A stretch of 64,000 nt of DNA from Septoria linicola (GCA_024114885.1 CP099427.1:1488001-1552000); one strand, 5' to 3'; positions 1-11,869 are shown, counted from the stretch's first letter. Notes: a model not told the origin generated them from the sequence alone. Translations and numbers: made by a program.

Positions 1-123
1 GCCCCAAGATTGGGCGTCGAAGAGAAGACCTGGTTGGTCCTCCGGAACTGCCATAGTGGCAATCGTATTGAGGCACGGCATTGCCGGCGTCGAGAGACTG
101 TGGTGGGAGGTGATCTTCGTCAT
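1..123 (-). CDS. N-terminal fragment of an unknown protein, cut by the left edge
   Basis: An ATG at 123 on the minus strand opens a frame that stays open for 41 codons to the window edge. The sequence just upstream (124-185) reads on the minus strand as a C/A/T-rich, G-poor tract like a fungal 5' leader, which supports this start. No domain can be recognised in 41 residues; the N-terminus is rich in Ser, His, Thr and Pro. It could also be a chance open frame. Confidence 0.35.
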   Translation of the reverse strand, partial: MTKITSHHSLSTPAMPCLNTIATMAVPEDQPGLLFDAQSWG

Positions 124-568
124 GTGTGAGTGTTGGTGAGTGATGAGTGGTATGTGGTGAAGTGTTGTGAGTGTTGTGAGTGTGGATGGAAGTGCAAGAA
201 GATCAAGGTCCAAGGAGGTGTGTTTTATGGAAGGATGAGTGCATTGGAATCAATGCAAGTGCAAACGCTGCAAGCAGCGGCAGGATCCACTTTCAGCTGC
301 GCGGCAAGTGACAGCGCGGTGAAGCAAGTGAGAGCTTCAGAAAGCGTTGAGGGGAGGCAGCGGCGGGGTGGTGGAAGGGGTCGTTTTGGCAGGTATTGGC
401 GGCGAGGATGAGGTAGTCGCACATGTCGCATATCAAGTGCCATGATGGCTCAATTGTCGTGGAAGGAGCGATTCGTGAACTGCAATACCTCGTGTTAATA
501 CATATGAAGATGTGATATCTCAGTCAAACCTCGAGCGCGGTGCGCGACTGACGTGAACGTCCAGCGCT
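124..568. other. Intergenic region with GTGA/GTTGT-rich low-complexity tract
   Basis: Bases 124-185 are a degenerate GAGTGTTG/GTGAGT simple repeat. The rest holds only short overlapping open frames on both strands with no family resemblance. It separates the left-edge fragment from the 3' end of the next minus-strand gene. Confidence 0.5.
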
Positions 569-1841
569 TCACCACCCAAGCGCCTCCCAGATGCTGAGGC
601 AGATCTCACGCTCCGTTCTGAGCGGAGGAGCAGCAGTCGACTCCTGAGCTTCTTCGAACTCCTCTCCGGACTCGTCGTACTCCTTTTGCTCTCCCTCCAC
701 CATCGCCATCTCCTCCTCAGAAGGCTCCTCAAACAGTCTCTCTGCTCTCTCGTGTTTCTCGATATCCTCATCGCTCACCGGCACTTCCACTGACTCCATC
801 ACATCATCTTCATCATTGCTTGAGGGAGCGACAGCGACCTGCTCCTGACTCGATTGTCTCATCTCATGCTTTCGCCGCCTACGCTTCCCATCACCTCGTC
901 GCGTGCGCGCTAGCATGCGCTCGTATGATGCCACCGAGCTTGGTCTTCCAGCTTGGATATGTTCTCTCCATCGGTAGTAGCCAGCTCGATCCTTGGCGCG
1001 GCGTTTGTCGAGTTCCTTTGCTGCAGCAGCAGATCCCTGTGCAACCTACAAACAGTCAGCATCCATTTTCACGGACAAGCCAAACATATCACTGACCATG
1101 TGTCGAAGCTCTTTTCGGCAGGCATGTCTGGGATCGACAGCTCGGTCTTGGGCTTCTAGCTCTTGCAGAAGCACTGATGCGTCGAAGGAACCTCCGCGAG
1201 CCTGTGAAATGTTAGTCTGGTGTAAAGAGTCTGGACCTCCAACGTAGTCTTCTAACAGACTGGTGCGACCTACTAGCTTACGAAGCGCTTCGCGCGACAG
1301 ATCTTTCAGCTCGACGGCGGTAGGACGCCGATCTGGTCCGGGCGTCTCAGTATACTCGTCTTTGATCCGCATATTGGCGCTATAGTCGGCGGCCGCTAGA
1401 AGAGCCGCGGACGTCTGCGTAGAGTGGTTACTAGTTGCGTAGACGTCTTCCTTAGAGTATGGCGTAAGGTTGCTTATAAGAACTTCTTTAGAAGAACTAC
1501 GAGTCTATAGAACGTTAGTTCAGTGCGAAGCGGCTGTCAGTCGAGTATAAAGCGCCTAGACCACCGACATAGTCTTCTAACAGACGAGAGCGACGTACCA
1601 AAGTATGAAGTACTTCGCGCGAAAGACTGTCTAGCTCGCTGAGGGCAGTATCGCGACGTGGTTTAGGCGTCAGAATACGATCTTCTCCAGCGCGCATGTC
1701 GGCGCCATAGCCGCGGACCATGTTAGAAGCTATGATCGTCTGTGTGGAGTGGTATCTTGTTGTGTTGAAGTCTGATGAAGAGTAGTGCTCGAGAAAGCTC
1801 GTAAGAAATACTTCATATGAACCGCGAGAGAAGGCTACCAT
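569..1841 (-). CDS. Unknown protein with a tandemly duplicated ~85-residue segment and acidic C-terminus
   Basis: Model: exons 1841-1569, 1504-1244, 1201-1097 and 1036-569, about 368 aa. The first two exons are diverged copies of each other: both carry HSTQT, then an Arg/Pro-rich link, then LSRE.L..LV.R..LLEDY at the exon end. The intron after each LEDY is also duplicated and has a CTAAC branch site (TATAG or CACAG acceptor). The third exon is LLQELEAQDRAVDPRHACR; the fourth is basic (KELDKRRAKDRAGYYRWRE) and then strongly acidic (EEPSEEEMAMVEGEQKE). The next intron uses a GTCAGT donor. The intron in the second copy would be only 42 bases, so it may be retained; the frame stays open either way. 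I recognise no family; the composition suggests a nuclear or coiled-coil protein. The ATG at 1841 follows an in-frame stop-free leader. Confidence 0.55.
1205..1841 (-). repeat. Tandem duplication of ~326 bases spanning an exon plus its intron
   Basis: Two direct copies lie about 326 bases apart. For example the 17-base string GTAGTCTTCTAACAGAC occurs at 1244 and again at 1570, and the surrounding 100 bases align with mainly single substitutions. The duplicated unit includes the branch-point and acceptor of the intron. Divergence between the copies is substantial, so the duplication is old and both copies have stayed open in frame. Confidence 0.7.
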
Positions 1842-2330
1842 TCAACTGAGGGTGAGTCTTTCGAGGTTCTATGCTGCTTCAGCGATGTCTGGCTCTGCAT
1901 CCTCAAGTAAGGTCGAAATTATTGCATTGCGATAGCTTTGTGCTGGAATGATTTCTTGTTCTTTGGGAGCATCGTGACTCCGAGAGATCTAGGGGAAGCA
2001 TCGTCTATTGCGGAAAGCCTTGCTGCATTGTATCGACGTAGGACGACTTCCGTGAGGTTTGTCAATAGCAGAAGCGAAGATCATCGTGTGACCGGCCTGT
2101 CGTGCTTGTTCAGTGAGCCTCATCACAAGCAGCGTGTAGCTGATCAGTGTGGGGACTGCATGGACATTGTTTGCTGAGTTGGCTTGGTGGCCATAATACT
2201 CTACCTTGCCAGCTAATGTACATATCGCAATGCACCATTTCCCGACTTGCCTTCATTGCGACCTCATGTCATCGTCAGTGTCTATAAGTTTGAGTGTGGA
2301 ACGACTCTGATTGAATTGCAGTGAGGCCAC
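1842..2330. other. Intergenic region, nothing recognised
   Basis: This holds the promoter side of the duplicated-exon gene and the 3' flank of the CAP gene. A plus-strand open frame at 1938-2177 has no family resemblance and no supporting splice structure. Confidence 0.5.
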
Positions 2331-3221
2331 TCAGAAAGAATCCCAGTGCACGTCAGCCGCTCCTTGCGGGGGCGAAACGTTCTGGTCATACATGCCCATG
2401 ACGTTCCCTACAACGCACTTGTCAGCACCACGATTCCCGCAATGCTCCAAACGACCATAACTCACCAGCTTCCATATAGTTGCAGACTGTAAAGTATGGC
2501 TCGACACTTCCGGCATTGGCCAAACCGTATGGGCAGTACTGCGTGGCGCACCCGAATCTTGTTGTGTTCTTCCACACCAGCTGCGTCATGTGACCAAACG
2601 AATCGAAATAGGTGTAGTCCGGCGACGGCTGGCCATAGTTGTATGAAAAGTACGGGTATTCGGCATTGTACCAGAGTTCCGTTATGCAGCCCGACACATT
2701 GTTGGCAGCAATGCCAGCTGCGATGTTCTGTCCTGCCTGTCCGTAATCGTACGATCTGCGTTTACATCAGTGGTGAGATTACTATCACTCCGGGACAGGT
2801 CTTACGTGTCGTGGGCATAGTTGCAGGATTGCGCGACTAATTGCGCGGTGTAGGCAAGAGCATCGTCCCACACCATGTCGTAGGCCTAGGCGTAGCATCA
2901 GCGATGGTTCTTGAGGAGACATCTACCCATGGAACTGACAAGATGGTTCTGTCTGTGCACGTTGTGATGCTGCACGCACTCGTCTGCGTACAGCTGATTC
3001 TCGTAGCCCGGCTCGATCCAATTTGTGGCCTCCTGTTTGGCGGCGGCTTCTTTGTTACGCTCATAGATCTCTCTCTTCCTAAGCTTTGCCGCTTCATCTA
3101 AATCTTCCTCGCGTCTTCGGTGCTGCGCATGTGGCCCTATCCTATGTGAATGACCGTGAATCGCAGCGAGTGTCGCCAGGGCATTGGAAAGCAATGCTGC
3201 TGTAAGTATGATTGATCGCAT
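2331..3221 (-). CDS. Secreted CAP/PR-1-family (SCP) protein
   Basis: Model: exons 3221-2940, 2885-2806, 2755-2466 and 2407-2331, 242 aa. The N-terminus (MRSIILTAALLSNALATLAA) is a signal peptide, followed by a basic/acidic linker. The CAP domain covers about residues 80-242: HNVHRQNH, then AYDMVWDDALAYTAQLVAQSC, then GHMTQLVWKNTTRFGCA (the central CAP signature with His and Trp), and it ends with a CNYMEAGNVMGMY-type PR-1 C-terminal box. Six or more Cys would form disulphides. Joining exon 1 to 2 in frame needs a GTCAGT donor; it recreates the family spacing H-x-A-x4-WDD. Family members are extracellular; in fungi they bind sterols or fatty acids or act at the host interface. The specific ligand is not predictable here. 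Confidence 0.92.
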
Positions 3222-5216
3222 GATGGTGAAAGTGCCTGGTGGCCAGTATGACTCTGCTGTCAATATGGCCCAAAGAACGTGATGATGGGTCCGGCAAAGG
3301 AGAGATGCGGACCACCTGCCTGGAGAGAGGAGAGGGCCATCCCATTTTATTACGGTGTCCAAGTTGACTTCTAGGAGAACTGGGATCGTCCGTGGTCAAA
3401 GTATGCAAAACATGGGATATACCATGTCGTTCCAGGTGGTCGGCAGTCACCGCGGCCAGGAACCATGAACCTACCGACTGAACCTTGAGTCTGCCATCGC
3501 GAAAGGCAGCAGAAACGATGCATATCGAAATGAGAGTACGCACGTGCGAAAAAATGAAGCATTTGCCCAGCGCAGTAAGACTTCGCGTTCCCATTCTCAC
3601 GCTACCTCTTGCGCGTGAACCGACGCAAGAGCTCTGAGATATTATGCAGCGCACTCATTCTACGGCTATCATTGAGCCTAGGCGTTGACAGTGCGTTCTT
3701 GCAACACATTGTCAAGGAGTTCGCGATCCTTGGGATTCTCCCGGCGCTTCATCACTGCGGACAACCCAGAGCATGTCAGCAAAAAGTGACGTCGGAATCT
3801 AGGAGGTCCATGTTTGTGACAGCTCTCCACGGTGTTGGTTCGCCTGGTCTGATGATCGGAAGGCCAAGACCCATCAACTGCATCGCGTCGGATAGGAACC
3901 ACGCACACCGAGTGAAACACTGGACGATGTTGGACTGCTCGTCATGCTCTGCTCGATTGGAGTCGGCTCAGGTGGTGTGCGTCCAAAGTCCTATGCTTGC
4001 TGATAGTTCGAGTGACAAGATTTTGGGATCTGGTCAGCAGAGGTGCCTTATCGTCTAAGTTAGTCCAGAAAGTCCAAATCAGTTGACTCGTGTACGGCTT
4101 CCATTGCAGGATCACATCAAGAACTGGCAGCAGTTGCATTTATCGCGTCCTGCTTTCGCCTGGCTGCCGCGGCGCGTGAAGCTGAAATGTTATACTTCTA
4201 TCCGGTGCATCGCATGAAGCCATGCATCGCTGATTGTCGCGTGGCCATGCAGTCGCGTGAAGCCACCGGAGGCGCCGTGAGCAGAGTTGTGATGGCTTGA
4301 GTGAGTGCAGGACGAAAAATACGCGATGCTTTGGCGCAACCGAAACAAGCTCGGCAGATTCTAACTAACTGGACCATCTCAGCATCAGCACAATCAGGAC
4401 TCGTACTGTTGATGAAAGCGGTCTCTTTGTCGGAATAGTCTGTCTGATAACTCATTGATATCGCCCGTGGCCGTGGTCAGCGAGGACTGTTCTTTGCATG
4501 AGACGAAATCTGTGGCTGCATACGAGGCGCTGAGCTGTCAGGCCTTGGCGATGCTGCGATACTGAATGCCACAATCTTCAAGGCTGTTTGCGCTCGCCGA
4601 AAGCACGACTTCACCGAGCACCGGCAGACGAGACGAGTCGGCTCCGAGCAATGCTGCAGCTCCAGAGCACTGCAACCATGAAAACTGTCCAGTCCGGCTT
4701 TCTTCTGCATAGTGTCGTGCCAAATTAGGCTTCTCTAGAGAAGCGGCCCGCGCTGCGGTGGCTGTGATCTCGACCATTTGGCGAAAGCAAGCGCGAAGCG
4801 ACCACCTCTACCACAGCCAGACGTCTGGGGTCCAGACGGAACGTCCGAGTCCAGCTGCAGCATTGGCAGAGCGAGTCCCAAAGCAGCTCTTGGACGAGTC
4901 TGCATGTCGCAGATACGCGAATGTGTGCCTTCGCTATTGGCCTTGTCAAGATCAAACATTACTGTGGCTGCTCTAGAGCTCACTTCTCGCACGTGGCTCT
5001 GCGCAGACATGTGCGGTCGAGGCTCCTCGTAGGCGAAGGCTACTCGAAAGGGCTGAAGCACGAGAAGAAAATTCTTTGATATAAGGTGAGTACGCCGCGA
5101 GACGATGGCTTGCAAGCCCAAGTTTGTCTTCACCTCTTCTTGAAGCAGCGTTGCCTTAGCACGCTCTCGTTCTTTCCTGGTCCACAGCTTGTATACCAAG
5201 CATACTAGCCAAGACC
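3222..5216. other. Two-kilobase region without a convincing gene
   Basis: Open frames here (for example 3609-4058 plus, 3678-3920 minus, 4735-5199 minus) overlap each other on opposite strands. None shows a domain, a signal peptide or a consistent exon join. The right end is the promoter and leader of the MscS gene. A diverged or lineage-specific spliced gene cannot be excluded. Confidence 0.5.
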
Positions 5217-7555
5217 ATGTCTTACACTCACAGCAACGACATCACGGTCATCCGTGATGTCTCCAACGAAAGGGACTTGGAGGCACAGACAGACAAGAAG
5301 CCAGGAGTTACTGTCACAGCTGTAGAGGCCGACCGACCTGTACTGGGACGAAGAAAGACAACTGGCAGCCTTGGTGGAATCATCTCCGCTGAAGCAACTG
5401 CTGAGGCTCTCGCTCAGGATGCCGACGATGATGCCCTGACCAAGATTGGCAACTTCCTTCACAAGATTCACTCGGCTTCAGTCATCACAAGATACGCGCT
5501 CTACATCCTGCCCGTCGCACTGATCCTAGCCATCCCTCTCATCCTCTCCTTGACGGGATCTAGAGCGGAGACCTGGCGTGCCGGCGGTGTCAGACTTGCT
5601 GGCGTGTTCATCTGGGTCGAGATCTGCTGGTTCGCGCTCTGGTTCTGTAAGCTCGTCGCTCAGGCTACGCCTATCATCTTCCAGGCAATCTGTGGTCTCA
5701 TCAGCACTGGCATTCGCAAATACTCTCTGGTCCTCAAGGCACTCGAAATCCCGCTGTCTTTGTTCTTCTGGAGCATTGTGTCATACACGACCACCAATGT
5801 CATCTGTGTCTTTGACCAGAGCGCGGAGGATCGGGCACGTGGTGTTTGTGGCGTCAACAGCTGGATGCACACGATGAGACAGGTCTGGAAGGCGGGCATC
5901 ATCGTTGCAGCCATCTTCCTCATCCAGAAGACGATCATGCAGCTGATCTCAATCAACTACCACCGCAAGCAATACGACCACAAGATTAGAGAGAGCAAGA
6001 AGCTCATCAGACTTCTCGATCTCCTCTATGATGCCTCTCGCAGGATGTTCCCTGAGTGGGGCCGTGACTTCGCAGAGGAGGATGCCACTATTCAAAGCAG
6101 CACTCTCACTGGCGTCCGCACCCAGCTCAACAAGGCTGGTATGGGTAAGGCCGGAGCTGAGGTCATTGACAATATGCACCGTGTTCGCGACAAGGTTACT
6201 GCAGCATTCGGTGCAATGGCTTCCGACGTTACTGGCCAAAAGCTCTTTAGCACCACCAACGCCCACTCGATCGTGCTCAAGGCTCTTGAGAACGAGCACT
6301 CATCAAAGGCTCTCGCTCGCCGCATCTGGCTGTCTTTCACCGCCGCTGGCAAGGACGCGCTGTACCTTCAAGATATTGTTGAAGTGCTCGGAAAGGACCG
6401 TCTCGAGGACGCCGAAGAGATCTTCCACGTCCTGGACCGCGACGACAACGGCGATGTCTCCCTCGAAGAAATGGAAGTCCTCATCATCAGTGCCGGAACT
6501 GAGCGCAAGGATCGTGCCACCAGCATGCAAGATATCTCGCAAGCCATCGCCGTCTTGGACAAGATGCTCAGTGCCGTCGTAGTTGTTGCCATCGCTTTCA
6601 TCTACGCCACCTTCTTCAGCCCGCAATTTGCCAGCAAGACTTCGCAGCTCTGGACGTCGTTCACAGGTCTCGCATTCGCCATTGGTGGCACAGTCACTGA
6701 GTTCCTGTCCTGCTGTATCTTCCTGTTCGTGAAGCACCCTTACGATGTCGGCGACCGTGTTACCATCGACAAGCAGGAGCTCATTGTCAAGCACATCTCC
6801 CTGATGTACTCGGTCTTCCAGCGTGTGGATAATGACGGTGTCCTTCAGATTCCTCGTAAGTCAACATTTCTTTATTTCTCCATCAAGATGGGATACTCAT
6901 TCTCCAAGACGGAGCGCTGACAGATGATTCAGACAACGTTGCCAACAACCTCTGGATTGAGAACGTCAGCCGATCTCGCATCATGAAGGAGCGCATCACT
7001 TTGAACGTGTCTGCCGGTACCAAGATGGAGGAAATTCTTGCTCTTCGTGGCGAGCTTGAGAAGTTTGTTGCTCACGACGACAACCGCCGCGACTTCCAGC
7101 CAGACTTCGACATTGAGCTGATCTCTGTCGGTGACCTCAAGCATCTAGAACTCCGTGTTGAGATCAAGCACAAGTCCAACTTCGCCAACGAGCAGCTCCG
7201 TGCTCACCGCCGCAACAAATTCATGGTTGAGCTCCTCGCCGCCATCCGCCGCGTGCCAATCGAGCCTCCTGGAGGATCTGGCCCAGCGCTTGGCGATCCA
7301 TCGAACCCAGCATACAGCGTCGCAGTCTCCGACTCAGAGGCTGTTGCAGCAAGAGCAGCAAAGGCAGAGAAGACCGAGGGCAACAGACTGTTCCCGTCTG
7401 GCACAAGCTTCGCTGAGCTGGTTCCAGCTACAGTCGGTGGTGGCTTCTTGTCGCCTGCACAAGCCATGTTCCCGGGCTTGAAGCAGAGAAATGCACACAA
7501 GCATGATGATGTTAGCGGGAGAAGAGCAAGTATGTGGGATGAGAAGAGACAATGA
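5217..7555 (+). CDS. EF-hand-containing MscS-type mechanosensitive ion channel (fungal Msy1/Msy2-like)
   Basis: Two exons (5217-6855, 6933-7555; intron GTAAGT..CAG) give 753 aa. Order of parts: hydrophilic N-terminus (1-85); a cluster of membrane segments (about 90-270); a cytosolic linker; one clear EF-hand loop DRDDNGDVSLEE near residue 405; two more membrane segments (about 455-520, with AIAFIYATFFSP and FTGLAFAIGGTVTEFLSCCIF); the MscS beta domain (PYDVGDRVTIDKQELIVKHI); then the alpha/beta cytosolic domain and a polar tail. Known family members sit in the ER or plasma membrane and control calcium during hypo-osmotic shock. The intron falls inside the conserved LQIPHN motif and splicing restores it. 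The ATG at 5217 has ACC before it. It is convergent with the downstream permease gene. Confidence 0.93.
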
Positions 7556-7880
7556 TAGAGAGATGGGCTGTATGATGAAATGTGATACGATAATGCATGG
7601 TGTTGTTGGAGCACGACCTGCTTGAGCTTTTGCGCATGATACCATAAGATACCATTTTAGCGAGCATTCACGAATGAAGAAACTTATGATGGCACACACA
7701 AACACCACTTCTGTCTCTCACAATGCTTACATTCTCCTGTAGCTTGAAGTTTCTCGATTCTGTACAGTCCTTGTCGTTCACTTCGCTCCCATTCATCGTG
7801 ATGCCTACAAAATTCTGTCGATATATGTTCATTCCAGTCGAAATCTCAGTCCATCATCTACAATCAGCCTCCTCACAAGC
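7556..7880. other. Convergent 3' intergenic region
   Basis: About 325 bases lie between the stop codons of the MscS channel (+) and the permease (-). They should contain both 3' UTRs and polyadenylation sites. No gene or structured element was seen. Confidence 0.6.
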
Positions 7881-9794
7881 TCAGTACTTGTACCTGAACA
7901 ACGGGCTCTTATCACCCAACCTCGCAAGCTGTTCATCGTTGTACTCCCTCCTCACATCCTCCTCATCAAGCAAGTCTCTCGCCTTGTTGATCCTCCAGTA
8001 CGACCACTCCAAGCACACGACACAAACAAGCGTCACAGCCGCAAATCCCAGCCCAATCCCAAAACCAGTCGGATATCCCGGCTTCTCATTGTCCAAGAAG
8101 ATATAACTCCCAACAATACCACCCGTATTACCAAGAGCGATATTCAGCGCAATACCTATAGCTCGCTTCGTGTCGCCAGCCAAATTTCCTGAGATCCACG
8201 CGCTGCCAGCTGGGTTGGTGGGGTATTGGCCGATGCAAACGAGCATGACGGCGAAGTAGCAGGGACCGATGTGGCTGGTGATGCTCGGGGCGAGGGGTAG
8301 GAGGATGCAGAAGCCGACGAGGACGACGGACATTTGGCCGAAGATGAAGATTGCTCGCCATTGAAATTTGTCGCTGAGTTTGGAGAGGACGATGGCGGAG
8401 ATAGCACCGGCGACGTAGGGCGGCATGGTCATGAGTTGGGCTTGGGAGGAGGTGTAGCCCATTGACTAAATGGGGATCTGTCAGCTAGGAGCAGAGGATG
8501 GATATGGCTTGAGCACTTACCTTTGTGATAGAAGGCATGGTGAACTTGAGACCATAAGCACAGACGGATGCAGTAAACAGAATCCAGGCTTGCATGTAGA
8601 CCTTCGGGTCCGTGAGGAGGTCGGTCAGGTACGACCACTTGAATTTCTCGCTGCTCTCCATGGAAAACCTTCCGCCCTCCTTGACGACGGTTTGTATCTC
8701 AAGCCAGCGACGCTCTTCGTCGTTGAGCCATCGACCGGAGAGGGCTGGTGTGTCTGGCATTATAAAGAAGCAGGCGGCGCCGATGAGTACTGTGGCAATG
8801 CCCTCGAGCAAGAAGATCCATGCCTGTAAATGTCAGAAAAGAGCTACAACCGAAAGCGATTATTTGACTTACCCATCCTGGTCTGCCTCCAATGCCGTCC
8901 ATGCGTGCAATGGCGAAGGCGAGAAGTCCAGAGAACGCGCCAGAGAGCGCACTCGCACAGTAGAAGAGCGCGAGACGAGTCTGTACCTGCTTCTGAGCGT
9001 ACCAGCGTGTGATGAGGTACACAGCACCCGCTACTAGGTGTTAGTGTATGCGGCGACTTGTACCTAGATCGCACTCACGGAAGAATCCAGCTTCAGCAAC
9101 ACCAAGCAGGACACGGCAGATCATAAGACCGGCGAAATTCTTGACAAGGCCAGTAAAAGTCATGACAATGCCCCATGAGACCACGAGGATGCCAATGTAA
9201 GTCGATGGTCGCTTGAACTTCTTCAAGATGACATTTGAGGGTCTGCAGAATGGTCAGCGATGGCCACAATAGTTGAGTCGCCTCCTCGGGTAATGTCGTC
9301 GAGCGAAATCGAAGACTGTGTAGATTGACTTACACTTCTAGGAGAATGTATGGTATGAAAAAGATGCTGAGCGCGATGTTGTACTGGATGCCGTCGAGGT
9401 TCAGATCTTCAGTCAAGCCTTCGATTTTCGCGTTGCCTATCAGGCGAGACATGTGTCAGTAACCAAGATTCTGATGATGTGACTTCTTCACGTACCAATA
9501 TTTGCTCGATCGATGTGCGCGGCCAGGTACAGCAAAGCCAGCACAGGGACGAGCCGGACATCGATCTGCTGTTGTCAGCCGTGCTGGCCCGTTGCATACT
9601 CTGCCAACGAGACTCACCTTTCGAATCATCCTCTTACGCTTCTCTTCAGAAAAGTTCTCGAAGAAGTCTGTGTCCTCTGCAGATAGCCCAATGTTTACAT
9701 ACTTGAGGTTGACACTCTCGATCACATCGACCTTCTCAACATCTTTGGCAATGCTGCTGATGGAGACCGAGTCCCGATCTGTTTGAGCACCCAT
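7881..9794 (-). CDS. Major facilitator transporter, anion:cation symporter (DAL5/TNA1-like) family
   Basis: Seven exons (9794-9618, 9565-9496, 9436-9334, 9242-9079, 9030-8873, 8823-8521, 8465-7881) join in frame to 519 aa, the usual length of the family. A cytosolic N-terminus of about 65 residues is followed by 12 membrane segments. Family hallmarks: the HIDRANIGNAKI loop after TM1, the VPSNVILKKFKRPSTYIG loop, RVLLGVAEAGFFPGAVYLI, and the second-half GYTSSQAQLMTMPPYV. The closest known groups carry allantoate, nicotinate, pantothenate, vitamin H or similar carboxylates; substrate cannot be assigned from sequence alone. The two smallest exons (70 and 103 bases) lie in the first membrane segment. 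It works at the plasma membrane. Confidence 0.93.
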
Positions 9795-10619
9795 CTCGTT
9801 CAGCTTTGTGCTCGGCTTGGTCTTGAGTGGGATCGAGCGTCCTGAGAGTCATACTCTAGCAGCTCCTGGAGCTTCACTACTTTATGATGCCGCTGCGCCA
9901 AGCCGTGCTTGCCACGCCCCTGGTGTACTTCGGTCCCAGATATCGAACTATTGCGGAGTCAGAGCGGAGAACCATGTGGTCTTAGCAACATGTGGAGTGC
10001 GGAGAAGCGTTGAACAGGGTTCTTGACAGACGCTCGTATGCAGATGGGGCATCGCGTGAGCGTGCTGCCAAGTTGTTGCATATCCGCTGGTCGGAGGATA
10101 TCCGCAGCACATCGTCGGAAAAGTGTTTCGACTATGATCGCGGCAACATCGTTCGGCTCTAGCAAGCTGTATGCTCTTGGTAATGTGTATACGGTTCAAA
10201 TCAACGTACATCGTGGCAAAGCTGTGTGCGGCTTTCAGCGATGGTCAAGCCTGTAGCATAAGAGGCTGTTGACAATCTCTGTGCTGTTCTGGAGCGTGCG
10301 TGATCCGCACTTTTACAGCCCTCCGAAATCCGTACTGCTGCTTCGCAGATCGTGACAAGTATTCAGAGGCCCGTCGTGAAGCTCGTCCACAAGCTGATCG
10401 AGGACACCGAAGTCGCCCGCGGATTGATGGAGCACATCTGGAGCTGGCGGGTCCTTGTGATCACAAGTGGCTGGAGCGTCCAGTAAAGCGCGAGGAGTGC
10501 AGGAGCTTTCCAAATCTAGAGCACTCCAGCCCGTGCAGCCACGAGTGAATCATCGGCCAGATTGCAAGACACCATTCTCTGGGTAGGTTTGCGCTGCACA
10601 CATGATCTGTAACCGCAGT
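9795..10619. other. Intergenic region; possible gene relic at 10330-10500
   Basis: No complete gene. On the plus strand around 10330-10500 a frame reads like coding sequence (residues such as RPVVKLVHKLIEDTEVARG), but it has no start or splice context and ends quickly, so it may be a relic or chance. The left end is the promoter of the permease. Confidence 0.35.
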
Positions 10620-11091
10620 TTATGGTACGTTCCCCATTCCTCGGAAGCCTTTGTAGCTAGCTAACACATGACCACTTGCCATCAGTTTCTTCGAACGCCA
10701 CCACTCCAGTAGCCTGCCTTACAATGCTCTCAGCTGTAGCAGCGAAACCGATACCGGAGACTTCCATGTTGAACACCACCTCTGCGCGCCCACTCTCGTC
10801 TTGAACATAAGTGACCATGTCCAGAATCCGGACGTGGTAGCTTGGATGAGTAGCGATGATGTCCTCCAGCGAGGTCAAGTACTTCTGAAGATCAAGAATC
10901 CCGGTCTACGTGATCAGGTCTGGTTCTGCTTGAAACCGATCAGACATGTGAGTCCATGGTACCGAGTCACTAGAGAGTTTGCGGCGATTGATAGCGTTGA
11001 TGAAACTACATGTGATATTTCGCAGATGGGTTCCTACTTCGCCGGTCGTCTCGGAAGCTTCTGCTCGTTCAGGTAGTATGCCTAGATTCAT
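10620..11091 (-). pseudogene. Decayed NTF2/SnoaL-like domain gene
   Basis: From the ATG at 11091 one frame runs through FINAINRRKLSSDSVPWTHM, an in-frame TAG at 10908-10906, then continues in the same frame with ILDLQKYLTSLEDIIATHP, YHVRILDMVTYV, VVFNMEVSGIG and a Trp-Ser-Cys-Val end near 10665. This arrangement is that of small (about 140-150 aa) fungal NTF2-fold proteins. A second lesion appears near 10656: TAGC is repeated (TAGCTAGC), which gives an early stop; without one TAGC copy the frame would run on to a TAA at 10620. Two independent breaks favour a pseudogene. A 78-base intron with a weak GTACCA donor could instead remove the TAG, at the cost of conserved-looking residues. Function of such proteins is varied and not predictable. 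Confidence 0.55.
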
Positions 11092-11869
11092 GGCAAAGCT
11101 TGAAAATTATTCCTCGACTTCATCTCCGGTCGTTTATACCAACAACGGTCATCTGAAGTGGTCGAATGGTGTTGTCGGTGAGCTGATCGCCATCACGGAG
11201 GCTTGTCGCTGTGACGCCAAGCCCAAACCGGGATGTCGTCAGACTTCACTCTCCTCCCTTCTCACGTCTTCTCTTTCCGCATCAATACTCCATCACTGAC
11301 CACTGGCTCTCCATCGTCTAATTTTGCCGCGAGAATGTCACATCAGCGATGTTGATGCCCCTGTATCTCATTGGTGCCGGCTCTGCGAACATGTCGAAGC
11401 ACGAGACGCGCTGTTGACTATCACAAGCACCTTCCCCAGCGCACATTTCTGAGACTTCCTGCTCGAGACTCCTGCAACAAGAGTCCGCTTGTGCGACTAC
11501 CATGCTACTGTACCGAGTTCATGAATCGATCAACGAGCAACAATGCCTCTGTGGCCCAACCCGAAGAACATCGCCAAGCAGACAAAGCAAGATTTGATCT
11601 CTTTTTCCTCATCATCTGAGCTTCTTTGTCTCTGCTCACAGTGATCTCTGTATGCGAGACACAATGGCATTGATCATCTCTTGCTGGCGATGCATACAAA
11701 AGCCTTGCCATAGACGCATGTCCCATGTTTTCTCGGCGTACTGTCCAGCAGCTTCGAATCCTTCTGACGAAATACCGAAGTAGCATAAGTTTTGTATCAG
11801 TCCGAAGTCACTAGAGCTGTTTGACAGCCTCAAGAACAACCATAACACTTCACGAAACAAACTATAAAA
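11092..11869. other. Intergenic region, nothing recognised
   Basis: Several short overlapping frames on both strands with no family features. Bases 11830-11869 look like an A/C-rich fungal 5' leader for the next gene. Confidence 0.5.

Noticed and set aside
3609..4058. Plus-strand frame of 149 codons
   Set aside because: Overlaps an equally plausible minus frame; composition not clearly coding on either strand.
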